Both the position numbers and the translations under genes were made by a program. From NCBI GenBank assembly GCA_021498125.1, contig JAIZWL010000006.1, positions 62,001 to 126,000 of the forward strand: 64,000 nt of DNA, written 5' to 3'. Of this stretch, positions 52,286 to 62,057 are shown piece after piece. The notes beneath the pieces were generated by a model. The model was not told where the DNA came from and ran no database searches. It saw nothing but the letters and a program-made list of their open reading frames with translations. The DNA comes from Candidatus Thorarchaeota archaeon. GTDB taxonomy: Archaea; Asgardarchaeota; Thorarchaeia; Thorarchaeales; Thorarchaeaceae. Each line of letters starts with the position of its first letter. Positions within the stretch are counted from its first letter, which is position 1.

Positions 52286-53374
52286 CTAAGGCTTCATCAA
52301 TGCAAGGATCTCGCGAAGTCTTGGTTCGGCCAGCATGGCATGTTGGAGTTTGCAGAGCAATTTCGTTACTTCTGCATAGATTACTTTTCTATGGTCATCC
52401 GAGTCCGATTCCGCGTTCTGGAGTGCCTCTTGGCATCGCTGATTAATCCGCTTGATGATTCGCTTTTCTAGTTCGGGACCACCCCAGCCAAAGCCGTCAA
52501 AGGCAGTCTGGGCCTCAGAGATCTTGTCCTGAACTCGAAGGTCCTCGCCCTTCAGCAAGTTCTCCAGTCCCGTAAAGTATCGTGCGACTGCCCGTTCTAT
52601 TCGTTCAGTCTCGGATGGAGAGAGTTGCTTCTCCTGTGGTCTGTGTTTCATGAGGTCCTGTAGGAGTCGGGCGCCGGGTGCCTCTGTGAGAAGGCCCTTG
52701 ATGATCCGGGTCAGGAATTCCGAGGGAACTTGGATCACGTCGCCAATATACGGTGAGTCTGATTGATATCTGTGGATCTCCCGCATCACTTCGAACCAGA
52801 AGGTCGGAAGTAGGACATGACAACGGCGAGAGTATTGTTGGATGAGGCGATTCGCCTGTGATATGAGTCCCCACTCATCATCCTCCATATCGACCCGTTT
52901 AAAGGGCTCTCTTGCCTCTTCCTCTGCATGCTCATCGGGCAATAGTGGTACAAGACCAGCCGCCCTCTCTCCCGGAAGAGGAGCGGCAGTCGTTGTTGGT
53001 TCTGCACCTGCAGCTGGAGCAGTCTTTGCAGGGGTTGACCCTTCAAGCAATGAGAGGATCTCCGCAGCCGTACTTTGGGTCTCAACATCCTTTGCCTTCT
53101 GAGAGAGCTTGGGTAAGATGCTCTCCAGCTGGGCCATCCTCTTGACGATCAGGCTAAGAATGTTCGCGGTGGATGAAGGTGTTGCTTCGTTGGTGAGGGT
53201 CTCCTCGATCCATTTGCGTGTTCTCTTCAGTCCCTGAGTCAGCGAATCGACCCTGTCCGGGTCCACGTTCCCTGAGACCTGCGAACTGAGAATAAAATGG
53301 ATCAGTGTGGAATTAAGTGTCTCAATCAAGAGCAGCCTATCCACGAGATCCTCTATGCGAAACTCAGAACTCAA
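52286..53374 (-). CDS. Helical protein of the tubulin-like operon (362 aa)
   Basis: A 362-residue, largely alpha-helical protein with TTG 53374 as start, preceded by a strong Shine-Dalgarno GGAGGGG that lies just past the stop of the tubulin-like gene. An N-terminal helical bundle (residues 1-115) is followed by an Ala/Thr/Pro-rich linker (about 115-150) and a C-terminal helical domain with a short conserved-looking segment DDEWGLISQANRLIQQYSRRCHVLLPTFWFEV and FDGFGWGGPELEKR. No enzyme or DNA-binding motif is seen. It is the last gene of a three-gene operon with the tubulin-like protein and the 910-aa helical protein, so it is likely to be a partner of that GTPase. Confidence 0.8.
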   Translation of the reverse strand: MSSEFRIEDLVDRLLLIETLNSTLIHFILSSQVSGNVDPDRVDSLTQGLKRTRKWIEETLTNEATPSSTANILSLIVKRMAQLESILPKLSQKAKDVETQSTAAEILSLLEGSTPAKTAPAAGAEPTTTAAPLPGERAAGLVPLLPDEHAEEEAREPFKRVDMEDDEWGLISQANRLIQQYSRRCHVLLPTFWFEVMREIHRYQSDSPYIGDVIQVPSEFLTRIIKGLLTEAPGARLLQDLMKHRPQEKQLSPSETERIERAVARYFTGLENLLKGEDLRVQDKISEAQTAFDGFGWGGPELEKRIIKRINQRCQEALQNAESDSDDHRKVIYAEVTKLLCKLQHAMLAEPRLREILALMKP

Positions 53375-53387
53375 TCTTGCCCCTCCG

Positions 53388-54767
53388 TTATGCTACTGGT
53401 GTGCCTGATTCCATGTAGTAACTGAATAGCTCCCTGAAATCGTTGATCGCGTTCACCAATTCTTTTCGTGTTGTGCCCTTTGATCTCATGAACCAGCTCT
53501 GCTTCAGAGGTGAGGGTCCGCTGTGCAGGTTGACCAGTTGAGTTGCCTCATTGATCAGTTGCACCAGCTCTGGAATCTTTGGTAGGCCGAGTAGTACAAG
53601 CAGATCGACCGGGGCATCGGGATTGTCCTTCTGGACGTAGCACGGAGTGATTGCCGCACCCGGTGCAATGAACTTGTCAAGTGCCTCTTTGAGATGCATA
53701 CCATATTCAGCCTTTGAGATGTGTCTTGGTCCACTGAACACGTAATAGACACTCTCCGCATTTGGCTGGTCTCCGATGTCCGCGTATGACCATTCTCTGA
53801 TCGTGTAGTCGATCATGCTCTTGATCTGTTGGGGCATGCTGCCAGCATCAGGGATCAGTCCCACATCTGTATAGAGCGCAGGAACAACTACTGGGTCCAG
53901 CTTTCTTGCATAGTCCGCAAGGTCTGTTGTTGGAAAGACATCCTTGCCTGCCTCGTGTACTCCGGGTGAGAGCATGGCCTCGACCACATCCAACGCTAGC
54001 GGGTTGACGAGCTCAACAAATGCCTGCTCGGTCCTCTGTTCCAGTTCTCCTGACTCTTCCAATGTCGAGGGCACCATTCGCTCGATCTGTCCGATATCTG
54101 CGATATCCACGTTGAGCTCTCGCTGAAGGTAATCGACACTATCGGCTCTACGAGAATTGAGAATTCGTTTGAGCATGGTTCTGTTGCTCAATAAGATCGT
54201 CAGGTCCGCACCGCGTTCTTGAAGCTGAGCCCTGAGCAGTTTTGAGACCGCCCAGATCGAGTTGAGTGCCTCCGATGACTGTCCCTCAAACGGTAGGACT
54301 CCAATGACGTAGACGAAGATCCGTCTTCCCTCTTCTTCTTGGAATCGTTGCTTGAGGAGTTCGATCAGGGCAGGAGTGCCTCCACAGCCCGTCCCGCCTC
54401 CGAGGCTGGTAAAGATGCTGAAGCCAGAGACCCCTTCAAAACCGAGATTGCTAAGCTGGTCAAAGATGATGTCCTTCGATTCCATGACCGCGTTGTAGCC
54501 GTCCATGAACCGACCACCGACACCGATCTCACTGGCACCGTACAGCATTGTGTGTTCTTTTGGAATGTCATATTTTTCTCGGACCTTGGTCAGATCCGCT
54601 CTGTCCGTGTTCATGAGAAGATAGCCTCGGACACGCGAAGGCAGCCTCTTGTCATGGCTTGCCTTCAGGTACGAACCTACAATATTCGAACCACATTCAC
54701 CGATCCCGATTGCAAAGACCTCTGCGGCCTTTGTCGCCTCTTCTTCACTACCTCTTCCTCGTAGCAT
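53388..54767 (-). CDS. Divergent tubulin/FtsZ-superfamily GTPase
   Basis: A 459-residue GTPase of the tubulin/FtsZ superfamily. The nucleotide-binding T1 loop is GIGECGSNIV (residues 21-30), the signature (T4) is GGGTGCGG (123-130), and a T7-like segment is NPLALDVVEAM (N255, D260, E263), where the acidic residues would complete the active site of the next subunit in a polymer. This differs from canonical FtsZ (NxDxxD) and from CetZ or eukaryotic tubulin. Another G-rich loop (GASEIGVGGRFMDGYNAV) fits T3. The C-terminal extension is longer than in FtsZ. The protein is cytosolic and probably polymerises. It lies between the 910-aa helical protein (16 bp upstream) and the 362-aa protein (13 bp downstream). 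Confidence 0.9.
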   Translation of the reverse strand: MLRGRGSEEEATKAAEVFAIGIGECGSNIVGSYLKASHDKRLPSRVRGYLLMNTDRADLTKVREKYDIPKEHTMLYGASEIGVGGRFMDGYNAVMESKDIIFDQLSNLGFEGVSGFSIFTSLGGGTGCGGTPALIELLKQRFQEEEGRRIFVYVIGVLPFEGQSSEALNSIWAVSKLLRAQLQERGADLTILLSNRTMLKRILNSRRADSVDYLQRELNVDIADIGQIERMVPSTLEESGELEQRTEQAFVELVNPLALDVVEAMLSPGVHEAGKDVFPTTDLADYARKLDPVVVPALYTDVGLIPDAGSMPQQIKSMIDYTIREWSYADIGDQPNAESVYYVFSGPRHISKAEYGMHLKEALDKFIAPGAAITPCYVQKDNPDAPVDLLVLLGLPKIPELVQLINEATQLVNLHSGPSPLKQSWFMRSKGTTRKELVNAINDFRELFSYYMESGTPVA

Positions 54768-54783
54768 AGTTGTCGCCTCGTTC

Positions 54784-57471
54784 TTATCCGCTTTTTCGTG
54801 TCATTGAATCCGCAATCTCTCTTAGAGCCCATGATAGATATGAGCTGATGTCCTCTCTGCTGAAGGTCTCCTTGATTCGTTTTGTCTGATCCTCAAGAAA
54901 CTTCTCGCGAGCATCAGCACCCATTGTTGGACTGAATCCAGTCAGGTACATCTTGAGGGACTTGTGCCAGTCATCCATCTTCTCGACCTGTGCCAGCCAC
55001 CCCTCACGGACCTCTTTCAGCTTCTCGAAATACGTCAGTGCATCTTCAAGCACGGTCGTATCGGCAAGCTGTTTCTCCAAGTCGCTGATCTGGTTGACCG
55101 GATAGATGATCTTGGAAAAGTCCCTTGGGTGCTTCTCGATTACACGCTCAATTGTTGCGTAATAACTACTAGCTGCACGTAGTCTATTGTCGAACTGCTG
55201 GCTGTCCTTGGCGGCCACACTCTTCAGCACTGAGAGCATCTCCTCCTGAATATTCGCCAGTGTCAGACAGACTTCGAGAGCCTCGTTCACATGTTTCGAT
55301 TCGCTCTCTAACTGTTTTGGTACCTCTTCGAGAAGGATCTTGAGCCGTTGCACGAACTCGCTCATCCCTTGCTTCTCAAATATGTCAACAGCACCTTTGA
55401 TCTGCACATATGCCGTATTGGCCCTGTCTTTGATCTTGTTATGCAAGTTCGGTGAGGTCGTCAGTGCCATGATTTTGTCGAAGGCCTCCGCTGCCTCTTC
55501 GAGGTCTCTTGGGGGTGACTCGTGTACGGCCTTCAGTGTGATGAGTTCTGTGTCCACGTCGACACCAATGTTCTTTGCCTGCTGGAATCTCTCAATGAGT
55601 TCATCGACCTTGTCCATTAAGGTCTCGATGACCTTCTTACTGATCTTTTTCTCATACAGCTCTACCATCTTTCTTGCAATCGTTGGCAAGCTGAATACAT
55701 TGTCTGCGGCCACGCCAATACTGTTCAGTTCAGCAATGGCCTCCTGGACCTCAGAGGGAATCTCAAATCCGGCACCCATCAGCTTTGCCGCAGCAAGACG
55801 GATCTTAACACCAAGACGATATCTCATATTCTCAAGTGCCTCTTTGGCCTTGACCAAGATACCGTCCTTGAGCGCTTTCATCTCCGAACGAATGATACCG
55901 AAATCTTGGAGGGTCTTGATCTTTTCAGAACCCGCCTCAAGTTCTCCTGTGATTGGCATGAAGATGTCTGCATACGCTGGCTTGATTGTCTGAAGGTCTT
56001 GGATGATCGCATCTATCTCTTGGATGCATGCCTCTCTGAATGTGGCAACTCCGCTATCCACAGCGGTTCTGAGGCTGTTCAAAGACTCCATGAGGTAGAC
56101 AATGCCACCTTGGATGTCTTCGACCTTTGGAGCCTTCTTGCCCAACTGCGCATAGTCCAAGACTCTATCGGCCGATGTGGCGAGCTCATTGAATCTCGCT
56201 ATGTATTCCCGAATCTTGTCAGTGATGTGATTAATGGCATCGTCATGCATTGACTTGGCCTTTGTGTAAATCCGAATGAGATCATCAATTGGTGCCTTCT
56301 CCAGTTTGTCCCTCGACTCGGCAATGAACTTGCGTACCTCAATGACATCTTTGATCCCTGTGTCATCGGGGACATCAGTGGCCCGCTGGAGTTCTTCCAG
56401 TAGGTCCTCAAGCTTCCCTTTCAGTGAGATTCTGACCTGTCCCTCCCATTCCACCATTTTCTGGTAGGCGGATAATAATGGTGCGACATCATCGGTTTCT
56501 GTGCTGAGCGCTGGTGCTGGTGGGATGATATCAGAAGTTGTTGGAATTCCTCCGGCCACGATCTTTGAAGTGATCTCATGTTGCATGTTGATGATGCGGT
56601 CTCGGAGCATATGTGCCATCTGTTGCTTGGCCGAGAACAGTTGGTTCTCAAGGCTCAGCAGTGTTGTGAGATCAGTGGCTGCCGAGGCATCACGCGCAAG
56701 CAGTCGTAGCTTCTGGGTAAAGTCCATTGGAAGATCCAGCCCGAGTCTGGAGGCGGTGCTGATGGACGCCTGCAGGGACTCGATATCTGACATTAGTGAG
56801 GCACCGAGCATTCTCCCCACTTCGCCCTTTCGCCCATCTAGATAACCTCGTTCCTTTACGAGCTTCTCTCTAAGAATGATCAAGTCCGAGAGAGACAGGA
56901 GTGAGATATCATCAGTAGATACAGAGGTTGCAACCTCACCTCTGTCTATAGTAATATGGCGTTCGTAGGTCTCGACCATACCCTTGTTCTCATCTAGAAG
57001 ATTCTTTACCTCGCGCATCATCTCTTGATGTAGACTGGCGTACTTTTTCGTGAAGACATCAGCAAAATCGTACAGGGTTGCGGCATCTCCAAAATCTCCC
57101 GCTCCGATCGATGGAAAATTAGTCGCGGCGAGTGCTTTTGCCTCGTTGGGCTTTATTGCTTGAATCTTTGGTATGAGATTTACAACCTGTCGTTGTTCAC
57201 GGCGGAATAGATCCGCAAAGTCTCGAACAATCCGCATAAAGTCTTCTTCGAGTTCCTTATCTGCCTTCTCCAATACGGATTGGAGCTTCCTCTTCTTCAT
57301 GAATCCGGCGCTTCCGAGCTCGTTCTCGATTCGAGTGAGTTTTGCATAAGCATCATAGAGCTGGCGCAGCTGTCTATCTGTCTGCTCTTCGAGTTGGGGA
57401 TTGATAGTAATCAGCATTCCTTTCATCTCGGAGAGCTTGTCGAGCTCTCGTCGCCACTTGTGCGAGTCCAT
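54784..57471 (-). CDS. Long helical coiled-coil protein upstream of the tubulin-like gene
   Basis: About 895 residues from the ATG at 57471, which has GGAGGA 7 bp upstream (the open frame extends to 57516). The protein is almost all alpha-helical with many heptad-like runs and no membrane segment. Internal repeats are visible: three segments of similar design, near residues 235 (ASRLGLDLPMDF), 560 (KLMGAGFEIPSEV) and 625 (QQAKNIGVDVDTEL), each a helix ending in a glycine-acidic-hydrophobic turn and followed by a further helical pair of 40-50 residues. This recalls spectrin-like or structural scaffolds. It is the first gene of the operon. The composition and context suggest a partner or scaffold of the tubulin-like GTPase; this is inference. 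Confidence 0.82.
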   Translation of the reverse strand: MDSHKWRRELDKLSEMKGMLITINPQLEEQTDRQLRQLYDAYAKLTRIENELGSAGFMKKRKLQSVLEKADKELEEDFMRIVRDFADLFRREQRQVVNLIPKIQAIKPNEAKALAATNFPSIGAGDFGDAATLYDFADVFTKKYASLHQEMMREVKNLLDENKGMVETYERHITIDRGEVATSVSTDDISLLSLSDLIILREKLVKERGYLDGRKGEVGRMLGASLMSDIESLQASISTASRLGLDLPMDFTQKLRLLARDASAATDLTTLLSLENQLFSAKQQMAHMLRDRIINMQHEITSKIVAGGIPTTSDIIPPAPALSTETDDVAPLLSAYQKMVEWEGQVRISLKGKLEDLLEELQRATDVPDDTGIKDVIEVRKFIAESRDKLEKAPIDDLIRIYTKAKSMHDDAINHITDKIREYIARFNELATSADRVLDYAQLGKKAPKVEDIQGGIVYLMESLNSLRTAVDSGVATFREACIQEIDAIIQDLQTIKPAYADIFMPITGELEAGSEKIKTLQDFGIIRSEMKALKDGILVKAKEALENMRYRLGVKIRLAAAKLMGAGFEIPSEVQEAIAELNSIGVAADNVFSLPTIARKMVELYEKKISKKVIETLMDKVDELIERFQQAKNIGVDVDTELITLKAVHESPPRDLEEAAEAFDKIMALTTSPNLHNKIKDRANTAYVQIKGAVDIFEKQGMSEFVQRLKILLEEVPKQLESESKHVNEALEVCLTLANIQEEMLSVLKSVAAKDSQQFDNRLRAASSYYATIERVIEKHPRDFSKIIYPVNQISDLEKQLADTTVLEDALTYFEKLKEVREGWLAQVEKMDDWHKSLKMYLTGFSPTMGADAREKFLEDQTKRIKETFSREDISSYLSWALREIADSMTRKSG

Positions 57472-57720
57472 TCGATTTCCTCCATATAATGCGGCATTTT
57501 GCCATTTGAATTCCATTTCTTAAGTGTATTCTGGATACGTATGAATGGGTATCACAAGGTGTCAGATAAGTATACCATATATGCTTACTTAAGCGAGCGG
57601 CGAATGTCGGTTTCTTAACGAAAAATCGGCATATGTGACGAGATTTTTGAGACCAGAAAACGCCTTAAACGACTGTGGTCATTCGTCTTTAACCACAACA
57701 GGATAGTTAGGGACGATAAC

Positions 57721-59670
57721 ATGGCCGATGCTCCGGGAGGAACTGGTGACACATTACCACTGACTAGCAATCCGATCACGATACTTGAATCAGAAGCAGT
57801 AAGTATTACACATGACAGCGAGTTTCTCTATGCAGCCTGTCAAGACAACACTGTTCGAGTGTGGTCCAAGTCTGATTGGCAATTGGTCGCAACTCTTGGT
57901 GAGACAAGTACTCCACCTCTACGTGTTCACGTGGACAAGGAACACATCTATGCGACTTGTGAAAAGCGAGTCTATGTATGGAATCGAGTCTCCTGGGGGA
58001 TGGTGGGTTGGTTCGAACTCTCTTATGGCGCTCTTACTTCCGTTCTATATGAGGACAGTTTCTTAGTTGGTGCAAGAGAGGGCCGTCTGGTTTCCATTAA
58101 CAAGAACACTCACGAGACCTCTAGTTGGCAGCTCTACAAATCAGATGTCACTGCGATCTGGACCGACAATACCATTATCTGTACTGCTGCGCGAAAAGAT
58201 GAGAGTAGGGTCTGGACACGACAAGAGGGAAAGGCTCCAGTTGAGATCGCAAAGCTTGAGAAGAAAGGTCGATGTACCGCAATTGTAGGGACGAACGAGT
58301 ACGTCATCTTGGGAATGTCGGGGGGCGAGATCCAGATCTGGGACCGGCTCGAGTGGACCCTGATCAAGGCGTTGGAGTCGGTCAACTCCCATGCGGTCAC
58401 AAGTCTCTGGACAAATAATCACTATTTAATAATCGGGCTGTCCCAAAATATTGTATCCATTTATGATCTGAAGGGTGGTTCTGAGATCGGCCAGATCCAA
58501 CTGGATGGTCAAAAGATCGAGGCTGTGGATGCTGATCACGATCGAATCTATGTCGCCGCATCCGATGGTATTCATGTTGAACAATTACTGCTGGGCGGGT
58601 CAAGTGTTGATCTTGACACGGACGTTGGGATTGAGTTTGGTCGGAGCCTGTTGAAGACCTCGCCGTATGATGTACTTGAGATCGTGTTGACCCGCAAAAA
58701 AGAGGGTGATGTATTCCTTCAGGACGGACAATATCACGAGGCCGTTGCGGCCTACGAAAATGCATTGCAGCTCCTTATTGATAGCACCCACGCTCTATTA
58801 GAAGTCCCCAAAGAACGTGAAGAGATCACACAGGACGTGAACCGGCGTCTGGGCCGAGCATTGCTTCACTCCAAGATCATTGAGTTACAAGAACTTAGCA
58901 AACGGATTGAACAGATCTCTGATGAATTCGACATGCGTGGTAGAACGGAGATCGCAGAGTCTGAGATGAATGCTCTGTGGACTGAGACACGTCGTGCCAT
59001 CAAGGAGGCACGAGTGCTTGCCGAAGCGCAGGCTGGAGATATGCTCAGTTATCAGCTGACCTTCATTGCCGACACGCTCGATGATGATCTCGCGTCTGCT
59101 GAGGAGAAGGCCAATCGTTACAAGGAGAAGGTCAATCAGGCCCGAGCGATGGTCTCTAATATCATGGCCGAGTGGCGGTGGATGGAGCGACGCCGTACGA
59201 CACTTGAACAGCGTCAGTCTTTTCTCGAGTCGGCCATAAGTCGGATCGAACTTGCTTTGAAGGACACACCACAGGATGATCAAGAAGTGATCGGCATCCT
59301 GTCAAATGCAATCACCGAGTATAAACGGCTCCTTGATCAGATCTCCAGGATCATCAGTGCTGCTGACAGTAAGGAGGCAGAAGAATTACGAAGCCGTGAA
59401 GAAGCTCTCTCTGCGATCACAGGTCTATTACAGGTCATGCCCAAGAAGCGCGATGTACTGTTGGCGATCTCTGATATTGCTGAACGAAAACGCGAGTATG
59501 AACGGTTGATGAGCGCCCTGAAACAAGCTCTTGAGACCGCGAACAAGTTCAAACTCAAAGAGGAGGCCCGCAACATTATGAATGAGATCGAGGCGTTGGA
59601 AGGTCTCAATGGTTCAGTCGGGAACAATCTTGTCTCTGAAGCAAAATCCGTTGAGGGCGCTCCTGAGTGA
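57721..59670 (+). CDS. Beta-propeller protein with helical/coiled-coil C-terminal half
   Basis: A 649-residue protein. The first 285 residues form seven or so WD40-like blades, each with a core such as CQDNTVRVWSKSDWQLVATL, GGEIQIWDRLEWTLIKAL, or NIVSIYDLKGG; the tryptophans at the blade ends are visible. A helical segment follows (about 320-390, RKKEGDVFLQDGQYHEAVAAY), similar to a single TPR or MIT-like hairpin. Residues 390-640 are continuous coiled coil. It is divergent from the tubulin-like operon (250 bp between the starts) and convergent with the TPR gene. Eukaryotic-like in design; a scaffold role for the neighbouring system is a reasonable but unproven inference. Confidence 0.82.
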   Translation: MADAPGGTGDTLPLTSNPITILESEAVSITHDSEFLYAACQDNTVRVWSKSDWQLVATLGETSTPPLRVHVDKEHIYATCEKRVYVWNRVSWGMVGWFELSYGALTSVLYEDSFLVGAREGRLVSINKNTHETSSWQLYKSDVTAIWTDNTIICTAARKDESRVWTRQEGKAPVEIAKLEKKGRCTAIVGTNEYVILGMSGGEIQIWDRLEWTLIKALESVNSHAVTSLWTNNHYLIIGLSQNIVSIYDLKGGSEIGQIQLDGQKIEAVDADHDRIYVAASDGIHVEQLLLGGSSVDLDTDVGIEFGRSLLKTSPYDVLEIVLTRKKEGDVFLQDGQYHEAVAAYENALQLLIDSTHALLEVPKEREEITQDVNRRLGRALLHSKIIELQELSKRIEQISDEFDMRGRTEIAESEMNALWTETRRAIKEARVLAEAQAGDMLSYQLTFIADTLDDDLASAEEKANRYKEKVNQARAMVSNIMAEWRWMERRRTTLEQRQSFLESAISRIELALKDTPQDDQEVIGILSNAITEYKRLLDQISRIISAADSKEAEELRSREEALSAITGLLQVMPKKRDVLLAISDIAERKREYERLMSALKQALETANKFKLKEEARNIMNEIEALEGLNGSVGNNLVSEAKSVEGAPE

Positions 59671-59675
59671 GCGGA

Positions 59676-60296
59676 CTATGAGGCTATCTCAATATCAAAA
59701 TCTTCGATGGAGAGGGTCCCTGACTTGATGATGCTGATCCAGTCCTCGGCAAGAAACTCAAGCTCCGGGTCAATCGAGAAGGAGAGTTCCGCGGCTGCGA
59801 GTGCTTCTTGATACTCGCCTATGAAGAAATGGCAGATCGCATAGTTATACCATGCTGGTGCAGAGTTGGGGTTGAGAAGGATAGCCCGTTCAAGTGCAGC
59901 AATCGCCTCTTCAAAACTCTCCAATATCATGTACGCATTTGCAAGGAGCAACCACTTACGCTGATTTCGTGGTTCGAGTTTCAGACTCTTTTGCAGTGCC
60001 TCAATTCCCTCATCGCTCTCGTTCAGCAGCAGGTGTAGGTATGCCTTGTCAGTCCAAGCACGCTCTGACTTGGGATCTATCTGGATGATGTGTTCTAGGG
60101 CGGATATTGCATCCTTTGGTTTCTTCAGCGCTAGGCTCACAGCGACCATCTGTTCCCAGACACTCTTGTTTCGAGGATAGAGCGATGCACCTCTCTCAAG
60201 CGTCTTGCGTGCCTCATCATATCTGGCCTTTGAGATCAGTGAGGCTGCTTGTGATAGTATCTGTTTGATACCACTGCGCGAGGTGTGGTTGGTCAT
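59676..60296 (-). CDS. TPR-repeat protein
   Basis: A 206-residue protein with five tetratricopeptide repeats, visible as A-x(3)-G/A-x(2)-L/Y-P spacings, for instance KARYDEARKTLERGASLYPRN, KPKDAISALEHIIQIDPKS, ESDEGIEALQKSLKLEPRN, SFEEAIAALERAILLNPNS and EYQEALAAAELSFSIDPEL. No signal peptide and no enzyme domain. It mediates protein-protein contacts. The stop is 5 bp from the stop of the convergent beta-propeller gene. Confidence 0.88.
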   Translation of the reverse strand: MTNHTSRSGIKQILSQAASLISKARYDEARKTLERGASLYPRNKSVWEQMVAVSLALKKPKDAISALEHIIQIDPKSERAWTDKAYLHLLLNESDEGIEALQKSLKLEPRNQRKWLLLANAYMILESFEEAIAALERAILLNPNSAPAWYNYAICHFFIGEYQEALAAAELSFSIDPELEFLAEDWISIIKSGTLSIEDFDIEIAS

Positions 60297-60399
60297 TTTT
60301 GAGTGTCTCCAATCAGTGATATTTCATATTCACTACGTATATCTCAATAAAAATAACCAAGAAAAAGATTGTTCTGGTTGCAAATTGCCCTTTTTTTGA

Positions 60400-60780
60400 C
60401 TATTTTATGGCAATTGCCTCGATTTCGACACCTACGTCTTTGGGCAATCTGGCAACTTGTACCGCAGCCCGCGCCGGAGGGTTCTCGGGGAACCACTTTG
60501 CATATTCCTCGTTCATCTCTCCAAAATCGTTCATGTCACGCAGGAACACAGTGACCTTGACGACCTTGCTCATGGAGGTCCCTGCTGCCTTGAGCACTTC
60601 ACTGATGTTCTTGAGGGCTTGATGCGTCTGCTCGGTGATCGAGCCGGTGAGTAATTTACCGGTTTCAGGGTCCGCTGGGAGTTGGCCCGAACAGAAGACA
60701 AAATCTCCTGCGACGACTCCCTGCGAATAAGGGCCTATTGCCTTTGGAGCTTTGTCTGTTGCAACTACTTCTCGCTTCAT
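60400..60780 (-). CDS. RidA family reactive intermediate deaminase
   Basis: A 126-residue protein of the RidA/YjgF/UK114 family, which hydrolyses reactive 2-aminoacrylate/enamine intermediates. It has the typical GPYSQGVVAGDFVFCSGQLP segment, TVFLRDMNDFGEMNEEY and the C-terminal PARAAVQVARLPKDVGVEIEAIA, in which the conserved Arg of RidA (PARA) and Glu are present. Cytosolic trimer in the family. It stands alone. Confidence 0.93.
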   Translation of the reverse strand: MKREVVATDKAPKAIGPYSQGVVAGDFVFCSGQLPADPETGKLLTGSITEQTHQALKNISEVLKAAGTSMSKVVKVTVFLRDMNDFGEMNEEYAKWFPENPPARAAVQVARLPKDVGVEIEAIAIK

Positions 60781-60875
60781 AATTTAATCCCCTGCTCTTC
60801 TGGTGATACTATCCAGCCCTTTAATCTACCGAATAAGGTGATACTCTCTTTGACTTGTGATCTCAGACGATGAGT

Positions 60876-61946
60876 CTACATATTACTAATCTCTGACGCA
60901 AAGATCTCGTTGACCAGCTTGTACACGCGCTCGTATTTGATCGCCTCAACATGATCCTTCTCCAGGGCCTCCGAATAGACAAGCTGGAACTGTTGAGTAA
61001 AACTTCTGACCTTCTCAAGCAGGATCTTGTATGGTTTCTTGGTTATGAGCACTGTAGTGAACTTTTCCCCCTGCGTGAATAGAATGTGCTTGTCGCCCAC
61101 TGACATACTGCTCAGACCCTGATCGCTCTTGAGGATCTCTTTGAACAATGACTGGACCCCTGTAATTCCTGCGGCTGTGAGGTCCTCATTGGCCGTGGAA
61201 TCTTCCTTGAAACTCTCGTGAAAGATCAATAGGCCACTATAATGTATCACAAAGAGGTCGTATATTTGATTGTACCAGTCCAACTCGTCAAGGGCAGGTG
61301 ATGAGAGTAGTGTGATCCCCATGATTCCAAGGCCTGTGACAAGAAAGAGGGCTGCGAGGATGTATATGTTCGCTCCAAGCGTGTAGTATGCAAAATCACT
61401 TCTGCCAACGTACCCCAGAAAGCCAATGAAAAAGGCGATGAATATTATTTCCATGCTATGCCGTACCGTTCCCGAAGTGCTACGAACTGCATAGATGAGG
61501 AAGAGGCAAAGTACAAAGAACGCAATGAGGCTTGCCACTAAAGCCACTATTGTCAGAACATTATACGGGACGAAAATAGTTATGGCGACTAGTAGCAGTC
61601 CGGGGACAGATACCGCATGCTTTGGCAGATACGGAATGATCGCCTCCATCGCATAGTAGAACGCCAGCAGTGCGATCATCATGGCCAGGTAGCCTGCTTT
61701 TGTCATTAGAGACAGTAACGGATCTTCGATAAATATGAAATCTGACAGGATAAAGAAAAAGCTGTTAAGAGCCATCCCTAACATGAAGATCGACCAGCTG
61801 ATAGTACTGTCGGACCATCTGCGAATCGGACTTCGAAGCCATTGCACTAACAGCACAAACGCAAACAGTGAGGTATAGATGACTACTGCTGAATCCAAGA
61901 CAAGAATAATATCCCGAATGATATCCGTTGTTCCAAATAGTGGCAT
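60876..61946 (-). CDS. Seven/eight-TM membrane protein with C-terminal longin-like domain
   Basis: A 356-residue protein. About seven or eight transmembrane helices cover residues 10-230. The C-terminal 120 residues are soluble: YDLFVIHYSGLLIFHESFKED, then alternating strands and helices with GITGVQSLFKEI, DKHILFTQGEKFTTVLITKK, and a final helix. This layout (strand, G-L-x-I-F-H, helix, strands) resembles the longin/roadblock-like domain of the proteins at 4137-5042 and 17880-19184. The domain would face the cytosol. A membrane-bound sensor or recruiter is suggested; function unknown. Confidence 0.75.
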   Translation of the reverse strand: MPLFGTTDIIRDIILVLDSAVVIYTSLFAFVLLVQWLRSPIRRWSDSTISWSIFMLGMALNSFFFILSDFIFIEDPLLSLMTKAGYLAMMIALLAFYYAMEAIIPYLPKHAVSVPGLLLVAITIFVPYNVLTIVALVASLIAFFVLCLFLIYAVRSTSGTVRHSMEIIFIAFFIGFLGYVGRSDFAYYTLGANIYILAALFLVTGLGIMGITLLSSPALDELDWYNQIYDLFVIHYSGLLIFHESFKEDSTANEDLTAAGITGVQSLFKEILKSDQGLSSMSVGDKHILFTQGEKFTTVLITKKPYKILLEKVRSFTQQFQLVYSEALEKDHVEAIKYERVYKLVNEIFASEISNM

Positions 61947-62057
61947 CGAACTCGCCTGATCCTATCATGTTCAAGTTCAGTGTGAATAGGCTATACTGGC
62001 CCGTCTAATAATCATATCTTGCTTGGACCGATCTTGAATGGTATCGATTAGCCCCGT

